Assembly: GCA_030623425.1 (NCBI GenBank)
Contig: JAUXMA010000143.1
Coordinates: forward strand, 1 to 5,447
Reading direction: 5' to 3'
Source: Rhodospirillaceae bacterium
Lineage (GTDB): Bacteria > Pseudomonadota > Alphaproteobacteria > Rhodospirillales > 2-02-FULL-58-16
DNA: 5,447 nucleotides
The position numbers and the translations under genes are program-made. Below, piece by piece: positions 1 through 5,360 of the stretch. The notes below the pieces were generated by a model. That model did not search any database, was not told where the DNA came from, and saw nothing but the letters and a program-made list of their open reading frames with translations. Position 1 is the stretch's first letter. Each line of letters begins with the position of its first letter.

Positions 1-208
1 ACTCGCCGGCTTGACGGGTTTTCACACAGCCTGGGTCACAAGCTGCACTCCGAGGCGGAGCCTTCAAAGGTCCGTAATGTGGCCGTAAGCGGACCCTCGG
101 TTCTTATGAGTACACACATTTCGTGGTTGGAGGGATTCAGGTACCGGCCCGCTCCCCCTTGATGTCCAGGGGAGCGGTTTTGGCAAACAACGGCGCCGGC
201 GCGGCTTT
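1..208. other. Left-edge region downstream of mamD, no supported gene
   Basis: I see no supported gene here. One plus-strand frame is open from the left edge to a TGA at 160-162, but its third-position G+C is only about 64% by hand count and its stop lies inside a hairpin. Two short inverted repeats are visible: CTCCG/CGGAG at about 48-60 and GGTCCG/CGGACC at 69-74 and 90-95. The stretch near 18-38 (GTTTTCACACAGCCTGGGTC) resembles the outer ends of some insertion sequences from memory, but no transposase, second end or target duplication is in view. In Magnetospirillum mamC follows mamD; no mamC-like reading frame begins here on the minus strand. Confidence 0.4.
149..181. terminator. Hairpin resembling a rho-independent terminator
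   Basis: A perfect 9-bp inverted repeat, CCGCTCCCC (149-157) and GGGGAGCGG (169-177), encloses an 11-nt loop and is followed on the plus strand by TTTT (178-181). The T tract makes it an intrinsic terminator for plus-strand transcription. Its position, about 30 nt beyond the mamD stop, would suit mamD, but the minus-strand exit side lacks a T run. It may serve either direction or an upstream plus-strand gene outside the window. Confidence 0.5.
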
Positions 209-1219
209 CTAGGAAGTTGCCTCGGCAACGGCCTCCTCGAGTTCCGTGTCGGTGATTTCCAGGTCCTGGCGGTGGCGATAGAAACCGTAACCGGCGGCCG
301 CCGCCGCCGCCCCCAGGAGCACCGGGCCGAAGGCGCCCAGGCCCAAGCCAAGCCCCAGGCTAAACCCGGTTCCCGTCCAGATGGTTCCGCCCGCCGCGGC
401 GCCCTTGGCGGCGGTGGCGGCGGCCAGGGTCTTCCCGGCAATCGCGGTTTTCGCCGTCGCCGCCCCCTTGGAAACGGTGCCGGCGACCGTCACGCCCTTC
501 GCCATATAGACGCTTTTGGCGGCAACGGCGGTCGCCGCCGCGGCCTTCGTCGACATTCCCGCGCCGGTTTGCAGCACCAGCCATTTGCCGGCATTGCCGG
601 CGACCAAGGGCGACTGGCCCACCGTCACCGTCTTGCCGACGAGGGCCGGCAACTGGGCGGCGCCATGCTGAACTTTCAGCGCGACCAAATCCTTGCCGGC
701 GAGCCCGGCGCCACCGGTGGGTTTGAGGAACAGCCAGTTGATGGTCTCTTTGCCGACCATCGGGGGAGTGACGACCGTGAAGCTCTTGCCGGTGAGCATG
801 GGCAGTTGCGCCGCCTGCGTGGCGCCTTCCAGCTTCATCATGACCATCTCGGAACCGGCCAGCCCTTTTCCGGCGGCGCCCGCCGCCCCGGCAATCCCTT
901 TCGCCGCCAAACCGGCGTTCGGATGCAGGACCAGCCAGTGGCCGGCGCCGGCGGCGGTTACCGGGGCTTTGCCCACCGTCACGGACTTGCCGACGAGCGA
1001 CGTCAATTCGGCCATCTGCCGGGTTCCTTCGAGCTTGACGGCAATGGTCCCCTTGCCGAGCGCCCCGGCGCTTCCCTCGGGGGCCATGAACAGCCAGCTT
1101 CCCAGCCCCGTCCCGGCGGTCGTTATTTTGCCGATCGTGAAGGATTTCCCGGCCATCGCCTTCAACTGCACGGCCTGCGCGCCTCCTTCGATTTTCGCCA
1201 TGACGATCTCTGGCACCAT
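209..1219 (-). CDS. mamD: MamD (Mms7-like) magnetosome membrane protein
   Basis: The 336-residue product matches MamD/Mms7, a magnetosome-membrane protein that in Magnetospirillum binds the magnetite crystal and influences its size. Four internal repeats occupy residues 5-45, 58-100, 124-167 and 177-217, each with a (A/L)xGK(S/T)xTV core followed by a (S/H/N/K)WL(V/F) strand. An Ala/Gly/Lys-rich linker (about 218-278) leads to a TIWTG motif (279-283), an LG repeat (288-295), a hydrophobic helix (to about 311), a short basic FYRHR stretch and an acidic tail (319-333). This C-terminal block is the Mms6/MamD signature. The length is close to that of known MamD. The start is supported by AGGGAGAG at 1226-1233, and residues 1-10 align with MamD N-termini from memory. 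In Magnetospirillum the gene sits in mamGFDC; here no mamG, F or C neighbour is visible, and the gene appears to be transcribed alone. Family assignment is strong; function is inferred from the family. Confidence 0.9.
   Translation of the reverse strand: MVPEIVMAKIEGGAQAVQLKAMAGKSFTIGKITTAGTGLGSWLFMAPEGSAGALGKGTIAVKLEGTRQMAELTSLVGKSVTVGKAPVTAAGAGHWLVLHPNAGLAAKGIAGAAGAAGKGLAGSEMVMMKLEGATQAAQLPMLTGKSFTVVTPPMVGKETINWLFLKPTGGAGLAGKDLVALKVQHGAAQLPALVGKTVTVGQSPLVAGNAGKWLVLQTGAGMSTKAAAATAVAAKSVYMAKGVTVAGTVSKGAATAKTAIAGKTLAAATAAKGAAAGGTIWTGTGFSLGLGLGLGAFGPVLLGAAAAAAGYGFYRHRQDLEITDTELEEAVAEATS
569..1207 (-). repeat. Four internal protein repeats of MamD
   Basis: Four related segments of about 41-44 residues are encoded at 1085-1207, 920-1048, 719-850 and 569-691. 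Each reads hydrophobic strand, KLEG-like turn, an A/T-Q-x-x-(Q/E)L helix start, the GK(S/T)xTV core, then a WLxL strand ending in Pro or Gln. Start-to-start spacing is 53, 66 and 53 residues. The second and third units are separated by an Ala/Gly/Lys linker (about 101-122). The units are clear in protein but not near-identical in DNA, so the duplication is old. Confidence 0.75.
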
Positions 1220-1225
1220 TGTTTT

Positions 1226-1271
1226 CTCTCCCTGACTTTACATATAAGGAAGTCGTTGGAAAAACTGTCCG
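1226..1271 (-). promoter_or_regulatory. Candidate mamD promoter and ribosome binding site
   Basis: Read on the minus strand, AGGGAGAG (1226-1233) is a good ribosome binding site just upstream of the mamD ATG. Further upstream, TTATAT (1242-1247) could be a -10 box, with CGGACA (1266-1271) as a weak -35 at 18-bp spacing. The ribosome binding site is convincing; the promoter boxes match the sigma-70 consensus only partly and are tentative. Confidence 0.35.
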
Positions 1272-1570
1272 CTGCTTCGCCCGTTCATCCGCCGCGAGGC
1301 GCCAAGCTTTTGGGGCTGCATGAAACTCGGCCACGGAAACCTCCCGTCACCGCCAATTGCGCAACGCGCCGTCCACTCGCCTATCAAAACCTAATCTGAT
1401 ACAAAAATAAAGAACTCAATAAAAAACACTAGCAGCAACCAAGCCGCTTGTCATCAACGGTTTTCCGGCTTTGGTTTTGCCATTTTCCCCTTCGTCCGGC
1501 CGGCCCGGACCAGACCGCCTTTCACGTCCCTTGCCTCGTCCAATAGCGCTGGCTGCCATGAACAATTGGG

Positions 1571-1617
1571 GCTAGGATACCAGTCCAAACCGAGATTGCA
1601 TAAGGAATCCCAGTCCA
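1571..1617 (+). promoter_or_regulatory. Leader and ribosome binding site deciding a TTG start
   Basis: AAGGAA at 1602-1607 precedes the TTG at 1618 by about 10 nt. No in-frame ATG or GTG exists between the upstream in-frame stop (TAG, 1573-1575) and the receiver domain, so TTG is the plausible start. The same 47 bp, gap-free and clearly similar by eye, sits before the TTG of the downstream paralogue (4531-4577), including the GGAAT core, which supports this assignment. Confidence 0.6.
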
Positions 1618-2061
1618 TTGCCAGGTATCTTCGAAACTCAAAATGGCACTACCGCCGTCTTAATCGCCGGCAATGACCGCGATCCCGTCGAGACGCTCGA
1701 GTCGCTGCTCCTTCACGGCGATCCGCAAAGGTTTGGCGTCCAGCGGGCGACGTCTTACGACGCCGCGATCGAGGCCATCGCGGAGGAGACCCACGACATC
1801 TGCTTCGTGGGCGAGACGCTGTCCGACCGCACCGGAATAGAGTTTATCCGCGAAACCGTGGCCTCCGGTTGGTGCGTCCCCGTCATCCTGCTCACCAATC
1901 TTGGCGGCAAAGAAGCCGGGGCCGAAGCCATTCAGGCCGGTGCAATGGATTACCTGTTGGCGGAACACCTCGAACCGGAGAGTCTTGCCCGCGCAATTCG
2001 CCAAGGGCTCGATAGGAGACGAACCTCGTTGCAGCTTCGTGATGAGCGCCAGGCGAAGGCG
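1571..2061 (+). repeat. Duplicated segment, copy 1 (leader plus receiver)
   Basis: This segment aligns to 4531-5021 at a constant offset of 2960 bp with no net gap. It covers the 47-bp leader and about the first 148 codons. The best stretches, around the GETL and TVASGW motifs, are near 80% identical by eye; the rest is lower. Weaker gapped similarity continues to about 2180. The divergence points to an old duplication under protein-level constraint. Confidence 0.75.
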
Positions 2062-3906
2062 GAGCTGCAACGGCAGCTGTCGGATCTCCGGGCCACAAAG
2101 GAACGCTTCGAGGAATTAGGCGCTCAACATGCCCGGATCGCCGAGGAACTGTATTCAGCCCGCAAGGATATCAAGGGGGCCCTCGACAAAGCGGAAGAAA
2201 GCGAGAGGCGGTATCGGACCCTATCGGAAAGCAGTCCGGTCGGCATTTGGCATATCTCCTTCGACGGTAAAACGCTTTACGCGAACGCCGCGATGAACCG
2301 CATTTTTAACATGAATCGGGACGATGATTTGAGTGGCGATCATTATGAAAAATACGTGGGCGGGGACGATCGGAAGATCATGGAGGAGCACCTGGCGATC
2401 TTGTCTGGCGGCGAAACGGTCGAGTGGGAGCTTGAAATCACCCCCAGGGACGGCGGTGACAGCCGCTACGTGGTGGTTTCCGGGGCCCCCCTGCTGTCCA
2501 GCGACGGTGTCGCCAAAAGTGCGTTGACAACGGTCATCGACATCACGGACCGAAAGAAGGCCGAGGAGTCGATGCGGCGTTTGGCGATGCATGATCCACT
2601 TACCAATCTGCCCAATCGCGTCATGTTTCAGGATCGATTGAGCCAAGCGTTGGCTCAAGCACACCGCAACGCCGGCCAATTCGCGGTTTTGTATCTCGAC
2701 CTGGATCACTTCAAGATCGTCAATGACACGCTCGGCCATCCGACCGGCGATCTGCTGCTGAAAGGCGTCGCCAAAAGGCTTCTCCGATGCGTAAGAGAAA
2801 CGGATACCGTGGCAAGATTGGGGGGGGACGAATTTGCCGTCATTGCCCCGGATCTCAAGAGCGGTGACTATGTCGTAGTCCTCGCCGAAAGGATCATTAA
2901 ATCCTTGGGCGAAGTCTTTATTCTGCAAGGCCAAGAAGTGTACACGGCGACCAGTATTGGGATCACGGCATATCCCACCGACGATACAGAGCTGGATACT
3001 CTTATCAAGAACGCCGACTTGGCCCTCTACGCGGTGAAGGAAACCGGGCGTGGGTTGTACAAGTTTTTCACCCCGGAGATGAATGCCAAGGCGGTAAACC
3101 AAGTCGCCATGGAGAAGGACTTGCGCCAGGCCATCGAAGGCGAAGAATTCGCCCTCCTCTACCAACCCATCATCGACCTGCGAACGCACCGCGTAATCAG
3201 CGCCGAGGCGTTGCTGCGCTGGCATCATCCGAAGAAAGGGATCGTGCCTCCGGATGAGTTCATGCCAGTCGCCGAGAATTCAGGATTGATCGGTCCTATT
3301 GGTGAGTGGGTATTTCGGACCGCGCTCAAGCAGGCAAAGGATTGGCAAAAGGCGGCGGCGCGGCCACTTGGCGTTTCGGTCAATCTATCCAGCCGCCAAA
3401 TCAGGCATGGATTCTCAAAAGAATTGGTCACGAAGGCCCTCGACGAGGCAGGCCTTTCGCCGGATATGTTGACCATCGAGATCACCGAAAGCCTGGTCAT
3501 GGAAGACACCGGAAGCAGCATTGATTTGATGGAATCTTTGAAAGCTATCGGTGTTGTCCTGTCGTTGGACGACTTTGGAACAGGCTATTCGTCCCTGAGC
3601 TATCTAAACAAATTTCCGGTTGATCTCGTAAAGATAGACCGGTCGTTCGTGCGTGACATCACGGTCGACAAAGATGATGCCGTGTTGATCGAGGCGATCA
3701 TCACCATGGCGCATAGGCTCAACTTGAAAGTTGTGGCGGAAGGTGTGGAGAAGAAAGAGCAGCTCGAATTTTTGCGCTCTCATGGTTGTGACTTCGCGCA
3801 AGGCTACTATTTCAGCAAGCCGGTAGCGAAAAAATCATTCATTGAGTTCATCCGAAATTGGTCAAGGAAAGGTGGCCGGGCCAACCCAAAAAGCCGTCCG
3901 GCATGA
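1618..3906 (+). CDS. Pseudo-receiver/PAS/GGDEF/EAL bifunctional c-di-GMP enzyme
   Basis: The 762-residue cytoplasmic protein should both make and hydrolyse cyclic di-GMP. Residues 12-130 form a response-regulator receiver fold that is degenerate: the acidic pocket is G18-N19, the phosphoacceptor position is G65 (in DICFVGETL), and the switch lysine is A115; T93 remains. A coiled coil (about 138-198) leads to a PAS/PAC domain (about 198-315). The GGDEF domain (about 318-485) has an intact GGDEF motif (402-406) and an RxxD inhibitory site (R393-D396). The EAL domain (about 500-745) keeps E530-A-L, N589, E621, D651-D652, K672, E708 and Q728, so phosphodiesterase activity is expected. No membrane segment or signal peptide is visible. 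The TTG start is chosen from the leader and the paralogue. The gene is divergent from mamD. Domain calls are strong; the direction of net activity and the signal sensed by PAS are unknown. Confidence 0.93.
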   Translation: MPGIFETQNGTTAVLIAGNDRDPVETLESLLLHGDPQRFGVQRATSYDAAIEAIAEETHDICFVGETLSDRTGIEFIRETVASGWCVPVILLTNLGGKEAGAEAIQAGAMDYLLAEHLEPESLARAIRQGLDRRRTSLQLRDERQAKAELQRQLSDLRATKERFEELGAQHARIAEELYSARKDIKGALDKAEESERRYRTLSESSPVGIWHISFDGKTLYANAAMNRIFNMNRDDDLSGDHYEKYVGGDDRKIMEEHLAILSGGETVEWELEITPRDGGDSRYVVVSGAPLLSSDGVAKSALTTVIDITDRKKAEESMRRLAMHDPLTNLPNRVMFQDRLSQALAQAHRNAGQFAVLYLDLDHFKIVNDTLGHPTGDLLLKGVAKRLLRCVRETDTVARLGGDEFAVIAPDLKSGDYVVVLAERIIKSLGEVFILQGQEVYTATSIGITAYPTDDTELDTLIKNADLALYAVKETGRGLYKFFTPEMNAKAVNQVAMEKDLRQAIEGEEFALLYQPIIDLRTHRVISAEALLRWHHPKKGIVPPDEFMPVAENSGLIGPIGEWVFRTALKQAKDWQKAAARPLGVSVNLSSRQIRHGFSKELVTKALDEAGLSPDMLTIEITESLVMEDTGSSIDLMESLKAIGVVLSLDDFGTGYSSLSYLNKFPVDLVKIDRSFVRDITVDKDDAVLIEAIITMAHRLNLKVVAEGVEKKEQLEFLRSHGCDFAQGYYFSKPVAKKSFIEFIRNWSRKGGRANPKSRPA

Positions 3907-4079
3907 ATGCCCGGCCCGCCGAGAACGCCCGCCCGGCGGCCTCGGCCACGGGCCGCTCGACGGCGATCGGGAACAGCCTGGAAAACCTCCCGCGAACCCA
4001 CGCCAAGCCGCCGCTCCACCCACAAAAATCCGCAACCGCGGCATCTTCTCTCGGCCTTCCTTTTCCCGTGAGATTATGA
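3903..4079 (+). CDS. Possible translationally coupled small ORF, 58 codons, unknown
   Basis: An ATG at 3903 overlaps the TGA of the c-di-GMP enzyme gene as ATGA, the classic geometry for coupled translation. The frame runs 58 codons to a TGA at 4077-4079. In about the first 39 codons nearly every third base is G or C, a coding-like bias. The product is Ala/Pro/Arg-rich with no recognisable domain, membrane segment or motif. It has no obvious ribosome binding site of its own, and GC-rich DNA can produce such frames by chance. It could also be the remnant of a lost gene. I do not recognise it. Confidence 0.25.
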   Translation: MNARPAENARPAASATGRSTAIGNSLENLPRTHAKPPLHPQKSATAASSLGLPFPVRL

Positions 4080-4091
4080 AGCTATCGGCTC

Positions 4092-4125
4092 GGGGGCGTG
4101 GATTGCTTGGGGGTGTGGATTGTTT
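4092..4125. repeat. 17-bp tandem repeat, two copies
   Basis: Two adjacent 17-bp units (4092-4108 and 4109-4125) read GGGGGCGTGGATTGCTT and GGGGGTGTGGATTGTTT, differing at two positions, both C/T. It lies in noncoding DNA upstream of the small membrane ORF. It may be a slippage product or a paired protein-binding site; nothing in the sequence decides this. Confidence 0.6.
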
Positions 4126-4207
4126 GATCGACTTGCAGTCTTAGGAAGCCACTCTGAAGATTGGGCGAGCGACAACTTGTAACATCCGGACTGTAGGGGG
4201 AAGATCG

Positions 4208-4318
4208 ATGCCTTTAATCCCTGTTAGTGGTCTCCTGTTCGTGGGTGGCGCCGTCGTTGTCTCGGCGTCTATAGGTGGCATAAATCTTTTGAGGAATAAT
4301 TCGGCGGGAAAACGTTAG
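4208..4318 (+). CDS. Small single-span membrane protein, 36 residues
   Basis: This 36-codon ORF runs from ATG 4208 to TAG 4316-4318 and is preceded by a strong ribosome binding site (AGGGGGAAG, about 4195-4203) at good spacing. The product has one hydrophobic stretch (about residues 3-28) rich in Gly, Val, Leu and Ala, and a short positively charged tail (R29, K35, R36). By the positive-inside rule the C-terminus would be cytoplasmic. It is too short for any domain, and I do not recognise the family. Its place between two signalling genes near mamD makes a membrane or magnetosome-membrane role possible, but that is inference. The clean combination of binding site and hydrophobic segment is the reason for calling it; chance is not excluded. 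Confidence 0.5.
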   Translation: MPLIPVSGLLFVGGAVVVSASIGGINLLRNNSAGKR

Positions 4319-4348
4319 TGTAAATTTATTAAAGCTTCGACGCCGAGA
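4260..4348. repeat. 10-bp perfect inverted repeat spanning the end of the small ORF
   Basis: TCTCGGCGTC (4260-4269) is the exact reverse complement of GACGCCGAGA (4339-4348), with 69 nt between. The enclosed DNA is AT-rich and includes the small ORF's stop codon. A long-range RNA stem could form, but no T tract follows, so it is not a standard terminator. Confidence 0.4.
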
Positions 4349-4530
4349 TGGCAAGAGCGGCACGGTTGGAGTGAGGGGGGTGGGGTGGACCCCATTGTTC
4401 GGACAGCGAGGAGGCCCGAGCCTAAGTGGGGCTTGGATGTGCATTGGGCATTCCTGGCCGAAGAGGAAGGCACTATGCCGGCGCCTGGGGATGATCGATA
4501 GGAGATGGCTACCATTCGGTAGGGCGAGAT

Positions 4531-4577
4531 GCTACGATGCCCGCCGAAACCACGACGGCATGGGGAATTCGGGTTCG
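4531..4577 (+). promoter_or_regulatory. Leader and ribosome binding site of the paralogue, homologous to 1571-1617
   Basis: GGGGAA (4562-4567) lies about 10 nt before the TTG at 4578. It aligns without gaps to AAGGAA in the leader of the upstream paralogue. The in-frame ATG at 4560 has no ribosome binding site before it and falls inside this homologous noncoding leader, so I prefer the TTG. Confidence 0.55.
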
Positions 4578-5021
4578 TTGCCAAAAATCTCCAAAACGCA
4601 ATATGGAACTACAGACGTCTTGATCGCTGGCGAAACCGGCGTCTCTTTCGAGGCGCTTGAATCTCTTCTCCGTCAAAGCGAACCGCAGTGTTTTCGCATC
4701 AAGCGGGTCTCATCGTACGACACCGCGATCAAGGCAATTGCAAAGGGGGCCTATGACATTTGCTTCGTCGGCGAGACACTGGCTGGCGGCACCGGAATGG
4801 CAATCATCCGCAAGACCGTGGCTTCCGGTTGGAGCGTCCCCATCATCCTGGTCACGAGGCGTGGCGGGATCGATTCCAGGCTCAAAGCCATTGCCGCCGG
4901 GGCAGTGGATTGCCTGAAATTGGAGCGCCTCGAACCAAAGATTCTTTCCCGCGCCATTTTAAATGCGCTCGATAATAAGCGAGCCCTGTCGCACCTTCGC
5001 GATGAACGCAAAACGAAGGCG
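4531..5021 (+). repeat. Duplicated segment, copy 2 (leader plus receiver)
   Basis: Counterpart of 1571-2061. After this point copy 2 needs a deletion of about 6 nt to stay aligned, and similarity fades near 5110, where the basic tail begins. A trace of similarity upstream of the leader (GGCTACCAT at 4507 against GGCTGCCAT at 1551, offset by a 4-nt gap) suggests the duplication may reach slightly further. Confidence 0.75.
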
Positions 5022-5360
5022 AAACGGCGGTTGTTGGATACCCGGGCGGCAACGGAGCATTCCAGGAAACCGGGCGCCCAACATTCAAGGGGCGGCTCCG
5101 GAATGAGTTCGAAAGTTGGCGCGGCCGCTCAAGGCAACCACTCCCCGAACGGCAATCTGGCGTGGGGCGACCTCGTGGATATCTCTCCCTGGGCGAAACG
5201 GAACAGCGGCGGCCCGAAACCGAGGGAACGGATTCGCCGGCGCCGGCCTGTTGGGCCCGCCAATGCCGCCTCGACCAAGGACGGCCACACCGGCAATCCC
5301 TGGGTGGAGCTGAGCCAGCCGAAGAAGGATCGGGCCGCCGCCAAGAAACACAAGAAATGA
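4578..5360 (+). CDS. Stand-alone pseudo-receiver protein with basic tail
   Basis: The 260-residue protein is a shortened paralogue of the upstream c-di-GMP enzyme. Residues 1-150 align to it without gaps at about 55% identity by hand count. The receiver fold is degenerate in the same way: G18 in the acidic pocket, G65 at the phosphoacceptor position (again DICFVGETL), T93 kept, and L115 in place of the switch lysine with a lysine one residue earlier. Similarity continues weakly through the start of the coiled-coil linker (to about 170). The PAS, GGDEF and EAL domains are absent; instead residues 171-260 form a Gly/Pro/Lys/Arg-rich tail with a net charge near +13, including RIRRRR (218-223) and a lysine-rich end. 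Third-base G+C remains high in the tail, so it looks coded rather than a frameshift relic. It cannot itself handle c-di-GMP; a partner-binding or nucleic-acid/membrane-binding role is inferred. An upstream ATG at 4371 is open in frame but unlikely. Confidence 0.75.
   Translation: MPKISKTQYGTTDVLIAGETGVSFEALESLLRQSEPQCFRIKRVSSYDTAIKAIAKGAYDICFVGETLAGGTGMAIIRKTVASGWSVPIILVTRRGGIDSRLKAIAAGAVDCLKLERLEPKILSRAILNALDNKRALSHLRDERKTKAKRRLLDTRAATEHSRKPGAQHSRGGSGMSSKVGAAAQGNHSPNGNLAWGDLVDISPWAKRNSGGPKPRERIRRRRPVGPANAASTKDGHTGNPWVELSQPKKDRAAAKKHKK

Larger units (their letters stand above)
1220..1617. other. Divergent intergenic region between mamD and the c-di-GMP enzyme gene
   Basis: This 398-bp stretch separates two divergently transcribed genes and should hold both promoters. 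Its centre (about 1387-1437) is strongly AT-rich against a GC-rich background, which is typical of a regulatory region. On the minus strand TTGAGT and GATTAG lie 17 bp apart in this AT-rich block and could be an alternative distal mamD promoter, but the match is weak. A small perfect hairpin (GTCCGG/CCGGAC, 1494-1510) lies nearer the plus-strand gene and has no T tract. Short ORFs (24 codons at 1320 on plus, 47 codons from 1559 on minus) lack convincing ribosome binding sites. Confidence 0.5.
3907..4577. other. Intergenic stretch between the two pseudo-receiver genes
   Basis: Apart from the two small ORFs, the 17-bp tandem repeat and the 10-bp inverted repeat listed separately, I see no larger gene here. 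No clear terminator follows the c-di-GMP enzyme gene; a GCCGAG/CTCGGC pair at 3918-3946 lacks a T tract. An AT-rich patch (about 4271-4335) could hold a promoter for the downstream paralogue, but no convincing -35/-10 pair stands out. TGGGGT/ACCCCA (4381-4394) is a short palindrome of unknown meaning. Confidence 0.5.

Noticed and set aside
1..162. Plus-strand frame open from the left edge to TGA 160-162
   Set aside because: Weak third-base bias, no recognisable motif, and the stop lies within a terminator-like hairpin; could only be judged with more sequence to the left.
360..1334. Second long minus-strand frame overlapping mamD
   Set aside because: Arg-rich, low-complexity translation in a shifted frame; the mamD frame explains the region.
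1320..1394. 24-codon plus-strand ORF in the divergent intergenic region
   Set aside because: No convincing ribosome binding site, no hydrophobic or conserved feature, and length expected by chance.
272..1399. Long plus-strand open frame (375 codons) antisense to mamD
   Set aside because: Arg/Gly-rich, no domain, and overlaps a confidently identified gene; typical shadow frame in GC-rich DNA.
1551..1579. TGGCTG and TAGGAT as -35/-10 boxes for the c-di-GMP enzyme gene
   Set aside because: The -35 match is very poor, and spacing changes from 17 to 21 bp in the homologous leader of the paralogue.
2221..3228. 335-codon minus-strand frame inside the c-di-GMP enzyme gene
   Set aside because: It lies opposite clear PAS and GGDEF coding sequence and shows no recognisable domain.
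3918..3946. GCCGAG/CTCGGC hairpin after the c-di-GMP enzyme gene
   Set aside because: Short stem in GC-rich DNA with no T tract; not a supportable terminator.
4371..4577. N-terminal extension of the downstream pseudo-receiver from ATG 4371
   Set aside because: The extension has no similarity to the paralogue's protein, and its last 47 bp align to the paralogue's noncoding leader.
5085..5360. Basic tail of the pseudo-receiver as a frameshifted remnant of the PAS region
   Set aside because: Comparing the other two frames with the paralogue's coiled coil and PAS sequence gave no convincing match, and the tail frame keeps coding-like third-base bias.
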